Assembly: GCF_002006345.1 (NCBI RefSeq)
Contig: NZ_LZZM01000245.1
Coordinates: forward strand, 1 to 64,000
Direction: 5' to 3'
DNA: 64,000 nucleotides
DNA from: Clostridium puniceum
GTDB taxonomy: Bacteria > Bacillota > Clostridia > Clostridiales > Clostridiaceae
In this document: positions 17,916-26,063 of the stretch, in pieces
How positions within the stretch are numbered: the stretch's first letter is position 1
How the letters are laid out: the number at the start of each line of letters is the position of its first letter
Made by a program: the position numbers and the translations under genes
Notes under the pieces: generated by a model
Told to the model about the DNA's origin: nothing
The model's input: the letters and a program-made list of their open reading frames with translations, nothing else
Databases searched by the model: none

Positions 17916-18800
17916 TTAAATAGATTCTGGGTTTTTCACACTTCTTAAATAATTTCTAAGCTTTGCTTTATCAATTATTTCTTCATATATTTCAGGTGCA
18001 TACTTTTGAATTGCATTTATCTTATCTGAAAAATTATCGTAGACTTTAACAATATCATTATATTTCTCACATAATAACTTGTTTTTTAGTTGTATAATTC
18101 TATCAGTTTCTGGTGTTCGCGTAATTGGCTGTGGTGTGTGGGGAATATCAAAAGTTATACCAACGTTATTACCATTTACGGTAATTTCCTCATCAGTATA
18201 TCCTGTCTCTTTTAACCCCTCTACAAACGCAGCACACATAACTGAGCTTTTTAAAGTGATATTTATTTCCATAGTTAACTCTGAAGGTTCTGAATACTCT
18301 CCAAGTTTAAAACCTGCTAACCACCAGTGCTTATCATCTCTTGAAAAAAGCAATACGCCATTCTTGTATAAAGAAAAAGATATTGTTAATCTGTCTTCAT
18401 TACTTACACAGTTATAAAACATATATTTATACATTTTAGGAATGCTTAACATAGGCTCTTCTCTTGTATATACTCCAACTTCACATCCAGTATTTAAATC
18501 ATACTGCCCCTTCCACAATTCAATAAGCCAAATCTTTTTCTCATATTTAAAATAAATTGGTTCACAATCTAAAATCATTCCAAAAGGTGCTGATCCTTCA
18601 TCATACAGACGACTATATCCCATATTTCTTTGCCATGCATTCATATTACTATAAAATATATCCTGTTCTGAATCATAACCATACCCAGCAATTTCTATTC
18701 CTTTCTCTATAGGATTACCCTTTAATTTATTAACTACCTCATTACCTATTCCCTTTATTATTCCGATTCCAGCAAGCATAGTTATTAAAGCTCCAGTCAT
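17916..18800 (-). CDS. DUF4474 domain protein
   Basis: This 294-residue protein begins with a short hydrophobic segment (MTGALITMLAGIGIIKGIGNEVV) that could anchor it in the membrane. The region AGYGYDSEQDIFYSNMNAWQRNMGYSRLYDEGSAPFG, split across about residues 38-75, matches the DUF4474 family, with GMILDCEPIYFKYEKKIWLIELWKGQYDLNTG following. Function is unknown. The C-terminal 70 residues are charged and helical. It is monocistronic; no clear terminator is seen. Confidence 0.7.
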   Translation of the reverse strand: MTGALITMLAGIGIIKGIGNEVVNKLKGNPIEKGIEIAGYGYDSEQDIFYSNMNAWQRNMGYSRLYDEGSAPFGMILDCEPIYFKYEKKIWLIELWKGQYDLNTGCEVGVYTREEPMLSIPKMYKYMFYNCVSNEDRLTISFSLYKNGVLLFSRDDKHWWLAGFKLGEYSEPSELTMEINITLKSSVMCAAFVEGLKETGYTDEEITVNGNNVGITFDIPHTPQPITRTPETDRIIQLKNKLLCEKYNDIVKVYDNFSDKINAIQKYAPEIYEEIIDKAKLRNYLRSVKNPESI

Positions 18801-19018
18801 AAATCCTCACCTCAAATAAATTGTTTGTTTATATAATATTCCTTATCTAATCATTATGTTAAAAAACTTTATTTGATAATAGCTAAGCTTTTGACTGGGA
18901 TAAATATGTTTTTTAGTATTAACTATAATTTTATTATGAACAAATATTTTCATAGATTGATTACAGGTTTAGGCTTATAATTTATATACAAGTATTATAA
19001 AACAAAACTGGAGGGGGA

Positions 19019-19234
19019 ATGTATATGTCTAAATATAAAGTGTGTAAACACACATGTGATTGTGATAAATTAGTTAAAGCTTTAAAGAAAAACAATATTG
19101 AATTTAAGACAAAAGATTGTATAAAAAACTGCTCAAAATGCCGTTCTAAAGTATTAATAAAAAAAGATGATGACTATATATCTGCCAAAACTACTGAAAA
19201 ATTAATCTCTAAACTATTAGATACTAACAAATAA
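19019..19234 (+). CDS. small cysteine-rich protein, possible metal-binding
   Basis: The 71-residue product has six Cys in two clusters, VCKHTCDCDK and DCIKNCSKCRSK, with a Lys-rich body. The pattern suggests a small zinc or iron-sulfur protein, and it vaguely resembles the DUF1450/YuzB group. GGAGGGGG precedes two possible starts: ATG 19019 at a four-base spacing and ATG 19025 at ten bases. It is monocistronic and divergent from the DUF4474 gene. No function is assigned. Confidence 0.6.
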   Translation: MYMSKYKVCKHTCDCDKLVKALKKNNIEFKTKDCIKNCSKCRSKVLIKKDDDYISAKTTEKLISKLLDTNK

Positions 19235-19268
19235 ATTTTTAAAATAAGCTGATAATTAATTCTACAAA

Positions 19269-19958
19269 TCATAACGATTTTAAATAAGAGTTTTTTGATA
19301 ATTCTCGAAGTCTCTCCTTATCTAATATATATATTGTTTTATTTCTACACTTTATAATTGATTCTTCTTCAAGCTCTTTTAATGTTCTATTTAAATGCCT
19401 ATAGGTTGTTCCTAAAAATTGAGCAATTTCTAGAAAAGAAGAATTTAGAACTATATAGTTTTCATCTGTTAAATATTCGACTAAATAGCTAGATAATCTA
19501 TTTATAAGAGGATATACAAAGTTGTAAGATGTATTATTAATAGTAGTATAAAGTTTATCACTTAAGGACTCTGCTAGATGAAGTAAAAACTTAGAATTAT
19601 CTAAATATTCTTTTCTAAGTAAATCTGAAGATATTGCTATTAGATAGGTATCTTCTATTGCATCAATATCGCAATATACAGGTAAGTTTTTCAAAAGCTC
19701 CAAATCTCCTATAGTGTTAAAATCTTTATAAAATTTTAGTAGCATTGATTTCCCATTTTCAAAAAGATATGAAATTTTAATTTTTCCATCTACAAGTAGA
19801 TAATAATATTCTAAATTAGTTTCCGCTTTTAATATAGACTCATCTTTTTTATAAAAATAAAGCTGCATATGATTAAGTAAAGTTTTATCAAATATATTTT
19901 CGATACTATACTTAACTATATAATTATTTAAGAGGTTATTATCCAAAATTTTTTTCAT
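19269..19958 (-). CDS. Crp/Fnr-family transcriptional regulator
   Basis: This 229-residue protein has an N-terminal cyclic-nucleotide-binding-type beta-barrel (about 30-125, YYYLLVDGKIKISYLFENGKS) and a C-terminal winged helix (about 150-220) with recognition region FLEIAQFLGTTYRHLNRTLKELEE. It lacks the N-terminal Cys cluster of true Fnr, so it is not an obvious Fe-S oxygen sensor. It most resembles the YeiL-like branch. TAAGGAGGAG precedes ATG. A perfect 14-bp palindrome lies 15 bases upstream of its start, ahead of a divergently transcribed phosphatase gene. Confidence 0.85.
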   Translation of the reverse strand: MKKILDNNLLNNYIVKYSIENIFDKTLLNHMQLYFYKKDESILKAETNLEYYYLLVDGKIKISYLFENGKSMLLKFYKDFNTIGDLELLKNLPVYCDIDAIEDTYLIAISSDLLRKEYLDNSKFLLHLAESLSDKLYTTINNTSYNFVYPLINRLSSYLVEYLTDENYIVLNSSFLEIAQFLGTTYRHLNRTLKELEEESIIKCRNKTIYILDKERLRELSKNSYLKSL

Positions 19959-19972
19959 AACTCCTCCTTAAC

Positions 19973-19986
19973 ATGACATATGTCAT
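19973..19986. promoter_or_regulatory. perfect 14-bp palindrome, probable Crp/Fnr-family operator
   Basis: ATGACATATGTCAT is a perfect palindrome in the 90-bp divergent gap between the Crp/Fnr gene and the HAD gene. The TGACA/TGTCA half-sites resemble those of this family. Autoregulation and control of the neighbour are inferred. Confidence 0.55.
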
Positions 19987-20048
19987 TTTTATACTTTTAT
20001 AAATATAGTATTTTATTTATAATGAATTGTAAAGCAAGGAGGAATTTT

Positions 20049-20738
20049 ATGAAATATGAAATTATAATATTTGATGCTGATGAAACTTTATTTGATTTTA
20101 AAAAATCTGAAAGAGATGCATTTAAAAATGCTATGCTTGAGTTTAATATTGAATATGATGAAAATTACCATCTAAAAATATATCAGGATATAAATACTCT
20201 TATATGGAAAGAGTTCGAGGAAGGGTTTATTACCCAGGAAAAATTAAAGATTGAAAGATTTAAAAGATTATCAGATAAATTAAAGATTGACTTTGATGAG
20301 TATAGATTTTCAAAGTCTTATATGAAACATTTGGCCAATGGTTCATTTTTATATGAAAATAGTTTAAACCTTGTAAAAAAGCTTCATAAAGACTATAAAC
20401 TTGCTATAGTTACTAATGGTCTCAAGAATGTTCAAGACAATAGAATAAGAAAATCTATTATAGCAAAATACTTTGATGCTATAGTCATATCAGAAGAAGT
20501 TAAGATATCAAAACCAAATCCAAAAATATTCGAATATGCTTTAAAAAATATGAATCATACTGATAAAAGTAAAGTATTAATGGTAGGTGATAGTTTAACA
20601 TCTGATATACAAGGTGGAATAAACTTTGGTATAGATACCTGCTGGTATAATCCAAGTGAAACTCAAAACGTAACTGGAATAACTCCAACTTATGAAATTT
20701 CTAATTTGATAGCACTTAACGATGTTCTTAAGATTTAA
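20049..20738 (+). CDS. HAD-superfamily phosphatase, YjjG/YfnB-type nucleotidase
   Basis: This 229-residue cytoplasmic phosphatase has HAD motif I FDADETLFDFKKSE, motif II IVTNGLKNVQDNRI, the motif III Lys in KISKPNPKIFEYAL and motif IV MVGDSLTSDIQGG. DADETLF and NGLKNVQ are typical of the YjjG family of pyrimidine 5'-nucleotidases that remove non-canonical nucleotides. ATG 20049 was chosen for the AAGGAGG directly upstream; a longer frame from 19980 would run through that site. Confidence 0.85.
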   Translation: MKYEIIIFDADETLFDFKKSERDAFKNAMLEFNIEYDENYHLKIYQDINTLIWKEFEEGFITQEKLKIERFKRLSDKLKIDFDEYRFSKSYMKHLANGSFLYENSLNLVKKLHKDYKLAIVTNGLKNVQDNRIRKSIIAKYFDAIVISEEVKISKPNPKIFEYALKNMNHTDKSKVLMVGDSLTSDIQGGINFGIDTCWYNPSETQNVTGITPTYEISNLIALNDVLKI

Positions 20739-20914
20739 AATAAATCAAATATATTATGTCTTTTATTACCGTTCTTTGTTATAAAATCTACAACAAAAAT
20801 TATCTTTTAAAACGTAAATAATATATGATAAATATATTATTTTGCTTTTTAAGAGATATTTTTAATTCAATATATGCACTTATAATTTGATGAATATATA
20901 AAATAAACTACATA

Positions 20915-20943
20915 TTGACAATTATAAGAAATTGTACTAATAT
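20915..20943 (+). promoter_or_regulatory. promoter of the Rrf2 regulator gene
   Basis: TTGACA (20915-20920) is followed after 17 bases by TAATAT (20938-20943). The Rrf2 operator begins at the -10, so bound repressor would block polymerase. Confidence 0.6.
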
Positions 20944-20969
20944 AAAGTATACCAACAAGGTGTACTTTA
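20943..20969. promoter_or_regulatory. Rrf2-type operator O1
   Basis: TAAAGTATACC (20943-20953), a five-base spacer and GGTGTACTTTA (20959-20969) form a near-perfect dyad. A matching element lies before cooS at 21449. The ATACC-N5-GGTAT core fits Rrf2-family sites. It sits between the -10 and the Rrf2 start. Confidence 0.75.
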
Positions 20970-20982
20970 AGGAGTAAGATGT

Positions 20983-21396
20983 ATGAATATAAATCAAGAA
21001 TCTGATTACGCCTTTAGAATAGTACTCATGCTATCTAAAGAAGGAGTAGACAATAAATTAGATGCTAAATTTTTATCAGAAAAAGGAAGTATTCCGCTTA
21101 GATTTTTATTAAAATTAACTAGAAAGCTAACTCAAGTAGGAATAGTTAGATCTTATAGGGGAGTTAATGGTGGTTATGCTATAACAAGAGAACCTAAAGA
21201 TATAACTTTAAAAGATGTAGTTGAGGCTATACAAGGTCCAATTATAATAAACAGATGTACTTATGATAAAAAAGCCTGCAGTGCCAATAAAGGCAGTCAT
21301 TGTTCCATACATAAAGCTTTATGTAATATTCAAAATACAATGATAAATGAGTTAACCAAAGTAACATTTGAAGATCTAAAAAATAATCCTTGGTAA
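20983..21396 (+). CDS. Rrf2-family regulator with a cysteine cluster
   Basis: The 137-residue winged-helix protein starts MNINQESDYAFRIVLMLSK, with the wing region YRGVNGGYAITREPKDITL. The loop CTYDKKACSANKGSHC has three Cys in the C-x5-C-x7-C arrangement seen in Fe-S Rrf2 proteins such as NsrR, IscR and RsrR, so it probably senses redox, NO or cluster status. A fourth Cys follows (KALC). It lies immediately upstream of cooS, and the same operator precedes both genes, implying autoregulation and control of cooS. Confidence 0.88.
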   Translation: MNINQESDYAFRIVLMLSKEGVDNKLDAKFLSEKGSIPLRFLLKLTRKLTQVGIVRSYRGVNGGYAITREPKDITLKDVVEAIQGPIIINRCTYDKKACSANKGSHCSIHKALCNIQNTMINELTKVTFEDLKNNPW

Positions 21397-21421
21397 TTTT
21401 AAATTTGATAAATACTTATAG

Positions 21422-21440
21422 AAGGCGAAAGCCTTTTATA
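21422..21440 (+). terminator. small GNRA-loop hairpin after the Rrf2 gene
   Basis: AAGGC, GAAA, GCCTT (21422-21435) followed by TTATA. The stem is short and the T-run weak, so termination may be partial and allow read-through into cooS. Confidence 0.4.
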
Positions 21441-21448
21441 TTCGCTCG

Positions 21449-21473
21449 AAAGTATACCAATTAGGTATAGTTA
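21449..21473. promoter_or_regulatory. Rrf2-type operator O2 upstream of cooS
   Basis: AAAGTATACC (21449-21458), AATTA, GGTATAGTTA (21464-21473) repeats the left half and core of O1. It lies 44 bases before cooS, about where the -35 region should be (a TATAAT is at about 21486). Confidence 0.75.
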
Positions 21474-21516
21474 AAAGATTTAATATATAATTGTAAATAT
21501 AAGGAGACGAATAACT

Positions 21517-23391
21517 ATGTCAGTGTGTAAGTCAGCAGATTGTAAATTGTGTGAATTTTTATCATCAAAAGAAGAGATTGAAACGTCTTTCAATAGAGTT
21601 GAAAAACAAAAATCAAAATGTAAATTCGGAAAGACAGGCGTATGCTGTAAACTTTGTTCAAATGGACCTTGTAAGATAACACCTAATTCTCCAAAAGGAG
21701 TTTGTGGTGCAGATGCAGACACTATAGTTGCAAGAAATTTCTTAAGAGCTATAAGTGCTGGTTCCGCTTGTTATCTTCATGTAGTTGAAAACACAGCAAG
21801 AAATTTAAAAACCATTGGAGAAGGAAAAAGCAACCTTAAGATAAAAAGTCCAGAAACTTTAGATAACCTTGCAGAAATTTTTGGTATTGCAGAAATAGAC
21901 GTAAATAAAAAAGCTGTTATGGTGGCAGATGAAGTTTTAAAGGATTTATATAAACCAAGATTTGAAAAAATGGAATTAGTAAAAAAATTAGCTTATGTTC
22001 CAAGATATAAAAAGTGGGAAGAATTAAATATACTTCCTGGTGGTGCTAAATCAGAGGTTTTTGATGCTATAGTAAAAACTTCAACAAATTTAAATAGTGA
22101 CCCTGTTGATATGCTGCTTAATGCATTAAGTCTTGGAATTGCTACAGGAATATATGGTTTAGTATTAACAAATTTATTGAATGATGTTATGCTCGGTACC
22201 CCAAAAATAAGACAAGCCAAAGTAGGCTTTAGAGTCATTGATGAAAATTATATAAACATAATGGTTACAGGACATCAACATTCTGATATTGCACATCTTC
22301 AAGATAAATTAATTGAAGAAGATGTTAAGAAAAAAGCAATTGAATTAGGAGCAAAAGGATTTAGATTAGTTGGATGTACATGCGTAGGACAAGATCTTCA
22401 GTTAAGAGGTGAACATTGCACAGAAGTCTTCTCTGGTCATGCTGGAAATAACTATACAAGTGAAGCAGTCCTTGCAACAGGCGGTATAGATTTAATTGTA
22501 TCCGAATTTAACTGTACAATTCCAGGTATTGAGCCTATCGCTGAAAAATTTAATGTAAAAACTATTTGTATAGATGATGTGGCTAAGAAAAAAAATGCTG
22601 ATTACATACCTTTTGACATGAGTGATGCAGAAGAAATAAGCGAAAAAATTATAAATGCTGCATTAGAAAGCTATAAAAATAGAAGAAGTACTGTTAAAAT
22701 TGATATTCCAAAAGATCATGGTCATGATGATGTAATCACAGGTGTTAGTGAAGGTTCATTAAAAGAATTTTTAGGTGGAAACTGGGATGGACTTATTGAT
22801 TTAATTGCAAAAGGTAAAATTAAAGGAATAGCTGGAGTTGTAGGCTGTTCTAATCTAACAGCTAAAGGTCATGATGTATTTACTGTAGAGTTAACTAAGG
22901 AATTAATAAAAAGAGATATTTTAGTGCTTTCAGCTGGCTGTTCTTCAGGAGGTCTTGAAAATGTTGGGCTTATGTCACCAGGTGCTGCTGAACTTGCTGG
23001 AGATAGCTTAAAAGAAGTGTGTAAATCACTAGGCATACCACCAGTATTAAACTTTGGTCCATGCCTTGCCATTGGAAGGTTAGAAATGGTAGCAACTGAA
23101 CTCGCTGAAAATTTAGGTCTAGATATACCTCAGCTTCCACTGGTATTGTCAGCACCACAATGGCTTGAAGAACAAGCATTAGCTGATGCTGCCTTCGGAT
23201 TAACTTTAGGATTACCTCTACATGTTGCTATATCTCCATTTATAGATGGAAGTGAAATTGTAACTAAAGTTTTAAAAGAAGATTTGGTAATTTTAACAGG
23301 TGGCAAACTTATAGTTGAAGAAGATGTAATTAAAGCTGCCAATGAATTAGAAATGATCATTGAAAGTAGAAGAGGTGAAATGAACCTCTAG
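21517..23391 (+). CDS. CooS-family carbon monoxide dehydrogenase-like protein with altered active-site residues
   Basis: This 624-residue protein has the CooS fold. D- and B-cluster cysteines follow the C. hydrogenoformans CODH-II spacing (CKFGKTGVCCKLCSNGPCKI, then GVCGA). The six expected C-cluster ligand positions are present: His in TGHQHSD and Cys in GCTCVGQD, NCTIPG, GCSNL, AGCSSGG and FGPCLAIG. However, the catalytic His of the AAHSDHGR tunnel is replaced (GSACYLH, Tyr86), and the catalytic Lys of the PEW-EEKA segment is Gln553 (PQWLEEQA). Three extra N-terminal Cys (MSVCKSADCKLC) occur. No cooC, cooF or acs gene is adjacent. It may not oxidise CO; a hybrid-cluster-like redox role is possible. 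It is likely regulated by the adjacent Rrf2 protein. Confidence 0.88.
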   Translation: MSVCKSADCKLCEFLSSKEEIETSFNRVEKQKSKCKFGKTGVCCKLCSNGPCKITPNSPKGVCGADADTIVARNFLRAISAGSACYLHVVENTARNLKTIGEGKSNLKIKSPETLDNLAEIFGIAEIDVNKKAVMVADEVLKDLYKPRFEKMELVKKLAYVPRYKKWEELNILPGGAKSEVFDAIVKTSTNLNSDPVDMLLNALSLGIATGIYGLVLTNLLNDVMLGTPKIRQAKVGFRVIDENYINIMVTGHQHSDIAHLQDKLIEEDVKKKAIELGAKGFRLVGCTCVGQDLQLRGEHCTEVFSGHAGNNYTSEAVLATGGIDLIVSEFNCTIPGIEPIAEKFNVKTICIDDVAKKKNADYIPFDMSDAEEISEKIINAALESYKNRRSTVKIDIPKDHGHDDVITGVSEGSLKEFLGGNWDGLIDLIAKGKIKGIAGVVGCSNLTAKGHDVFTVELTKELIKRDILVLSAGCSSGGLENVGLMSPGAAELAGDSLKEVCKSLGIPPVLNFGPCLAIGRLEMVATELAENLGLDIPQLPLVLSAPQWLEEQALADAAFGLTLGLPLHVAISPFIDGSEIVTKVLKEDLVILTGGKLIVEEDVIKAANELEMIIESRRGEMNL

Positions 23392-23427
23392 AAATAAAAT
23401 TCATATTTTATGCAAAGTTATAAATAT

Positions 23428-23465
23428 AATTGGCATTATAAAATTTAAGTTTTATAATGCCAATT
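23428..23465. terminator. hairpin between convergent cooS and response-regulator genes
   Basis: AATTGGCATTATAAAA (23428-23443) pairs perfectly with TTTTATAATGCCAATT (23450-23465) over TTTAAG. The flanking T-run is poor on plus, but the position favours transcript ending. Confidence 0.6.
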
Positions 23466-23561
23466 AGCTTTACTTCTAAGTAATTATGGTTAAGTTTAAT
23501 TAATAACAAAAAATCACTAAGAATTTCGGCAAATAAAGATTGTAAATAGATTTTTATAATA

Positions 23562-24236
23562 TTAAATCTTATGATATTTATGCTGTGGTCTTCCTATTTT
23601 GCCATACTCTACTGATTTATCTACTTTACTTTCTTTTTCCATATATTCAAGATATCTTCTAACCGTTACTCTTGCTACTCTTAATTTTTCTGCTAAATCC
23701 TCTGCTGTAAAATCTTCATAATTATTTTTTTCAATCTCTTCCCATATTGTTTTATAAGTATATTTATTAAGGCCCTTAGCAAAATCATCTTCATTTTGAG
23801 AAATATTAGCACTAGATATTAACTTGTCTAAATCCTTTTGTTCAATAACATCATTTTCTTTAAATTGATAATACCTTCCTTTAAATTGGTTAAGTGATTC
23901 TTTAAATCTTTCAAAACTGAAAGGCTTTATAAGATAATCTACAACTCCATATCTAAAAGCTTCTTGTATTCTTTCAATAGACTTGTCAGCTGTAATTAAA
24001 ATAATGTCGATATCTATTTCCTGTGCTCTTATCCACTTTAAAAAATCAATTCCATTTTCTTTAGGAAGATATACATCAAGTAATATTAAATCTGGCTTTT
24101 TAATCAATATAAATTTTTTTGCATCATCAAGATTAGAAACAGCTTTGTATAAAATAAATCCTTCTACTCTTTTTAAAAATTTAGAATTTATTTCTCTAAC
24201 CATAGGATCATCTTCAACTATCATTACTTGAATCAA
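23562..24236 (-). CDS. CitB/DcuR-family response regulator
   Basis: This 224-residue protein has a receiver domain with acidic pocket IVEDDP, phosphoacceptor Asp in LILLDVYLPKENG and conserved Lys in YLIKPFSF. The C-terminal DNA-binding region (about 165-224) has DFTAEDLAEKLRVARVTVRRYLEYMEKE, the helix-turn-helix of the citrate/dicarboxylate regulators. It is coupled to the sensor kinase upstream, whose end it overlaps. A TTG at 24236, spaced well from AAGGAG and giving the family start IQVMIVEDD, is preferred over the GTG at 24245. Confidence 0.9.
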   Translation of the reverse strand: MIQVMIVEDDPMVREINSKFLKRVEGFILYKAVSNLDDAKKFILIKKPDLILLDVYLPKENGIDFLKWIRAQEIDIDIILITADKSIERIQEAFRYGVVDYLIKPFSFERFKESLNQFKGRYYQFKENDVIEQKDLDKLISSANISQNEDDFAKGLNKYTYKTIWEEIEKNNYEDFTAEDLAEKLRVARVTVRRYLEYMEKESKVDKSVEYGKIGRPQHKYHKI

Positions 24237-25836
24237 GCTCGTCACTCCTTTTCATAGGTATAGTTATATCCCAAAGAACTCCTTCATCTATATCAAAATT
24301 TATTGTACCATTTGATTCTTCAATTATTTTCTTTACTATATACATTCCATATCCGCGCTGTCCATCCTTCGTTGAGAAACCTTGTTCATAAATTTTTTCT
24401 CTGTGTTCTACAGGAATTCCACCACCATTATCTTTAATTACTATATTTAAAAAGTTTTCATTTTGAACTATTTTTATATATACAAATCCAGTTCCATCAT
24501 TTTTAACTTCATCTAAAGAATTTTCTATCAAATTCCCAATAATTGATACAATCTCTTCCGAAGTCATATACTCTGGTAATTTTACAAGCCTTGAATATTC
24601 ATCTATTTTTAATTTGACTCTAGATTCTTCAGCTTTATTATACTTTGATAGTAATAAAGCCGATATAGAAGCATCTTTTATATTCTCAGTTAAAATATTG
24701 CTTATATTACTTCTTACCTTTGCTACATCAGAAATAAATTGCAAAGCCTCACCATACTCTTCCAATTGTATAAGCCCAGAAATAGTATGGAGTTTATTCA
24801 TAAATTCATGATTTTGAGCTCTTAAGGACCATGCCATTTTTTTGACTCCTGTAAGCTCTTCTGCCATTCTAGTCACCTCTGTTTTATCTCTAAAACTAGC
24901 AATAGCACCTACAATCTTTTCTCTACTTATTATAGGAACTCTATTAGTCATTATTATAGTATTATTTATCCTCTGCTCTTCTTCAAATTCTGATCTTCCT
25001 GTCTCTAAGACATTAATCAAGCGTGAATTTGGAATAACCATTTCTACATTCTGCCCTATAATATGCTCCTTATTAATACTATTTTCAAAGTGCAGTATAT
25101 TTAATGCAGAATCATTTATAAGAGTAATTCTAGCTTCATCATCAACAGCTACTAACCCTTCATGAATAGCATCCAGCATACCCATCTTTTCATTATAAAG
25201 CTTTGCTATTTCATCAGGCTCAAGCCCTAGCAAAGTATTCTTTATGTTATTAGCCAATAGAAATGCTCCTATCACTCCCACTGAAAGACCTCCAAGACCA
25301 ATCAAAATTATATACAAAATAGCTGTATGCTTAGCTGTTTCAATACTTTCAGTAAGTGTTCCTACAGATACAAATCCTATCTCTTTTTTACTTTCCGAAT
25401 CATATATTGGTGCGAAAGCTCTCAAGGCTTTTCCAAGAGTTCCTGTCGCCTCAGAAATATATGTTTCTCCATTTTCAACTACTTTATACTCATCTCCTCC
25501 TGCAAACTTTTTACCTATCATTTCTGGATTTGGATGAGAATATCTAGTTCCTTCACTGTCTGCTACAATTATATATTCAATTTGCTCCAAGTTTTTAAGC
25601 TGCATATCAACATAAGGACCAATTTTTTTATTTGGATCTTTAGATTTCAATTCATCTACTATCTCTCTAGAATGAGCCATCATCTCAGCTACATTCATAA
25701 TATTAGTTCTTGCTTTATTTTCTATATTTCCAGTCATCCATGAAACAACAAATGAAATTATTATCGATATAGAAATAAAAACTACCGCTATAATCAATAA
25801 GGTAATCTTTGTTTGCAGCTTCATTACTTTTCTCAT
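24214..25836 (-). CDS. CitA/DcuS-family sensor histidine kinase
   Basis: This 540-residue membrane sensor has TM1 at about 8-30, an extracellular PAS-like (sCache) domain with SHPNPEMIGKKFAGGDE, which matches the citrate/C4-dicarboxylate pocket, and TM2 at about 170-195. A cytoplasmic PAS (about 215-320) follows, then the SpoOB-type dimerisation helix LRAQNHEFMNKLHTISGLIQ with the phosphorylated His, and the ATPase NLIENSLDEV, DNGGGIP and GYGMYIVK. It probably senses malate, citrate or a related acid. ATG 25836 is chosen for AGGTGATGA upstream. It lies downstream of a KdgT-like permease and malic enzyme on the same strand. Confidence 0.9.
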   Translation of the reverse strand: MRKVMKLQTKITLLIIAVVFISISIIISFVVSWMTGNIENKARTNIMNVAEMMAHSREIVDELKSKDPNKKIGPYVDMQLKNLEQIEYIIVADSEGTRYSHPNPEMIGKKFAGGDEYKVVENGETYISEATGTLGKALRAFAPIYDSESKKEIGFVSVGTLTESIETAKHTAILYIILIGLGGLSVGVIGAFLLANNIKNTLLGLEPDEIAKLYNEKMGMLDAIHEGLVAVDDEARITLINDSALNILHFENSINKEHIIGQNVEMVIPNSRLINVLETGRSEFEEEQRINNTIIMTNRVPIISREKIVGAIASFRDKTEVTRMAEELTGVKKMAWSLRAQNHEFMNKLHTISGLIQLEEYGEALQFISDVAKVRSNISNILTENIKDASISALLLSKYNKAEESRVKLKIDEYSRLVKLPEYMTSEEIVSIIGNLIENSLDEVKNDGTGFVYIKIVQNENFLNIVIKDNGGGIPVEHREKIYEQGFSTKDGQRGYGMYIVKKIIEESNGTINFDIDEGVLWDITIPMKRSDELDSSNDS

Positions 25837-25888
25837 ATTCATCACCTACCCTTAATGCAAATTTAATCTTTGTAATTAAAAATCTTTA

Positions 25889-26003
25889 AAACACGAAAGC
25901 ATGGAAGACTATATTTACAGATAGAAGGTTTAATATAGGAATATATACTTTAATCCTATTATATAGCACTTCTTTCATTATTGTCTTCCATTTTTCCGTG
26001 TTT
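25889..26003 (-). other. long structured spacer between permease and kinase genes
   Basis: Outer arms AAACACG (25889-25895) and ATGGAAGAC (25901-25909) pair with GTCTTCCAT (25983-25991) and CGTGTTT (25997-26003), leaving a 5-nt internal loop. An inner pair TAATATAGGA / TCCTATTATA forms a second stem. As minus-strand RNA it would be a branched hairpin of about 115 nucleotides. It may set the permease-to-kinase expression ratio by termination or processing. Confidence 0.5.
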
Positions 26004-26063
26004 AATTTAATATATATTCAATAATTATTCTTATTGTATTTAAGCTTTAATAATTACCATCTA

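Noticed and set aside
25327..25743. 138-codon Phe/Tyr/Cys-rich frame opposite the sensor kinase
   Set aside because: Shadow of the kinase gene; no ribosome binding site or domain.
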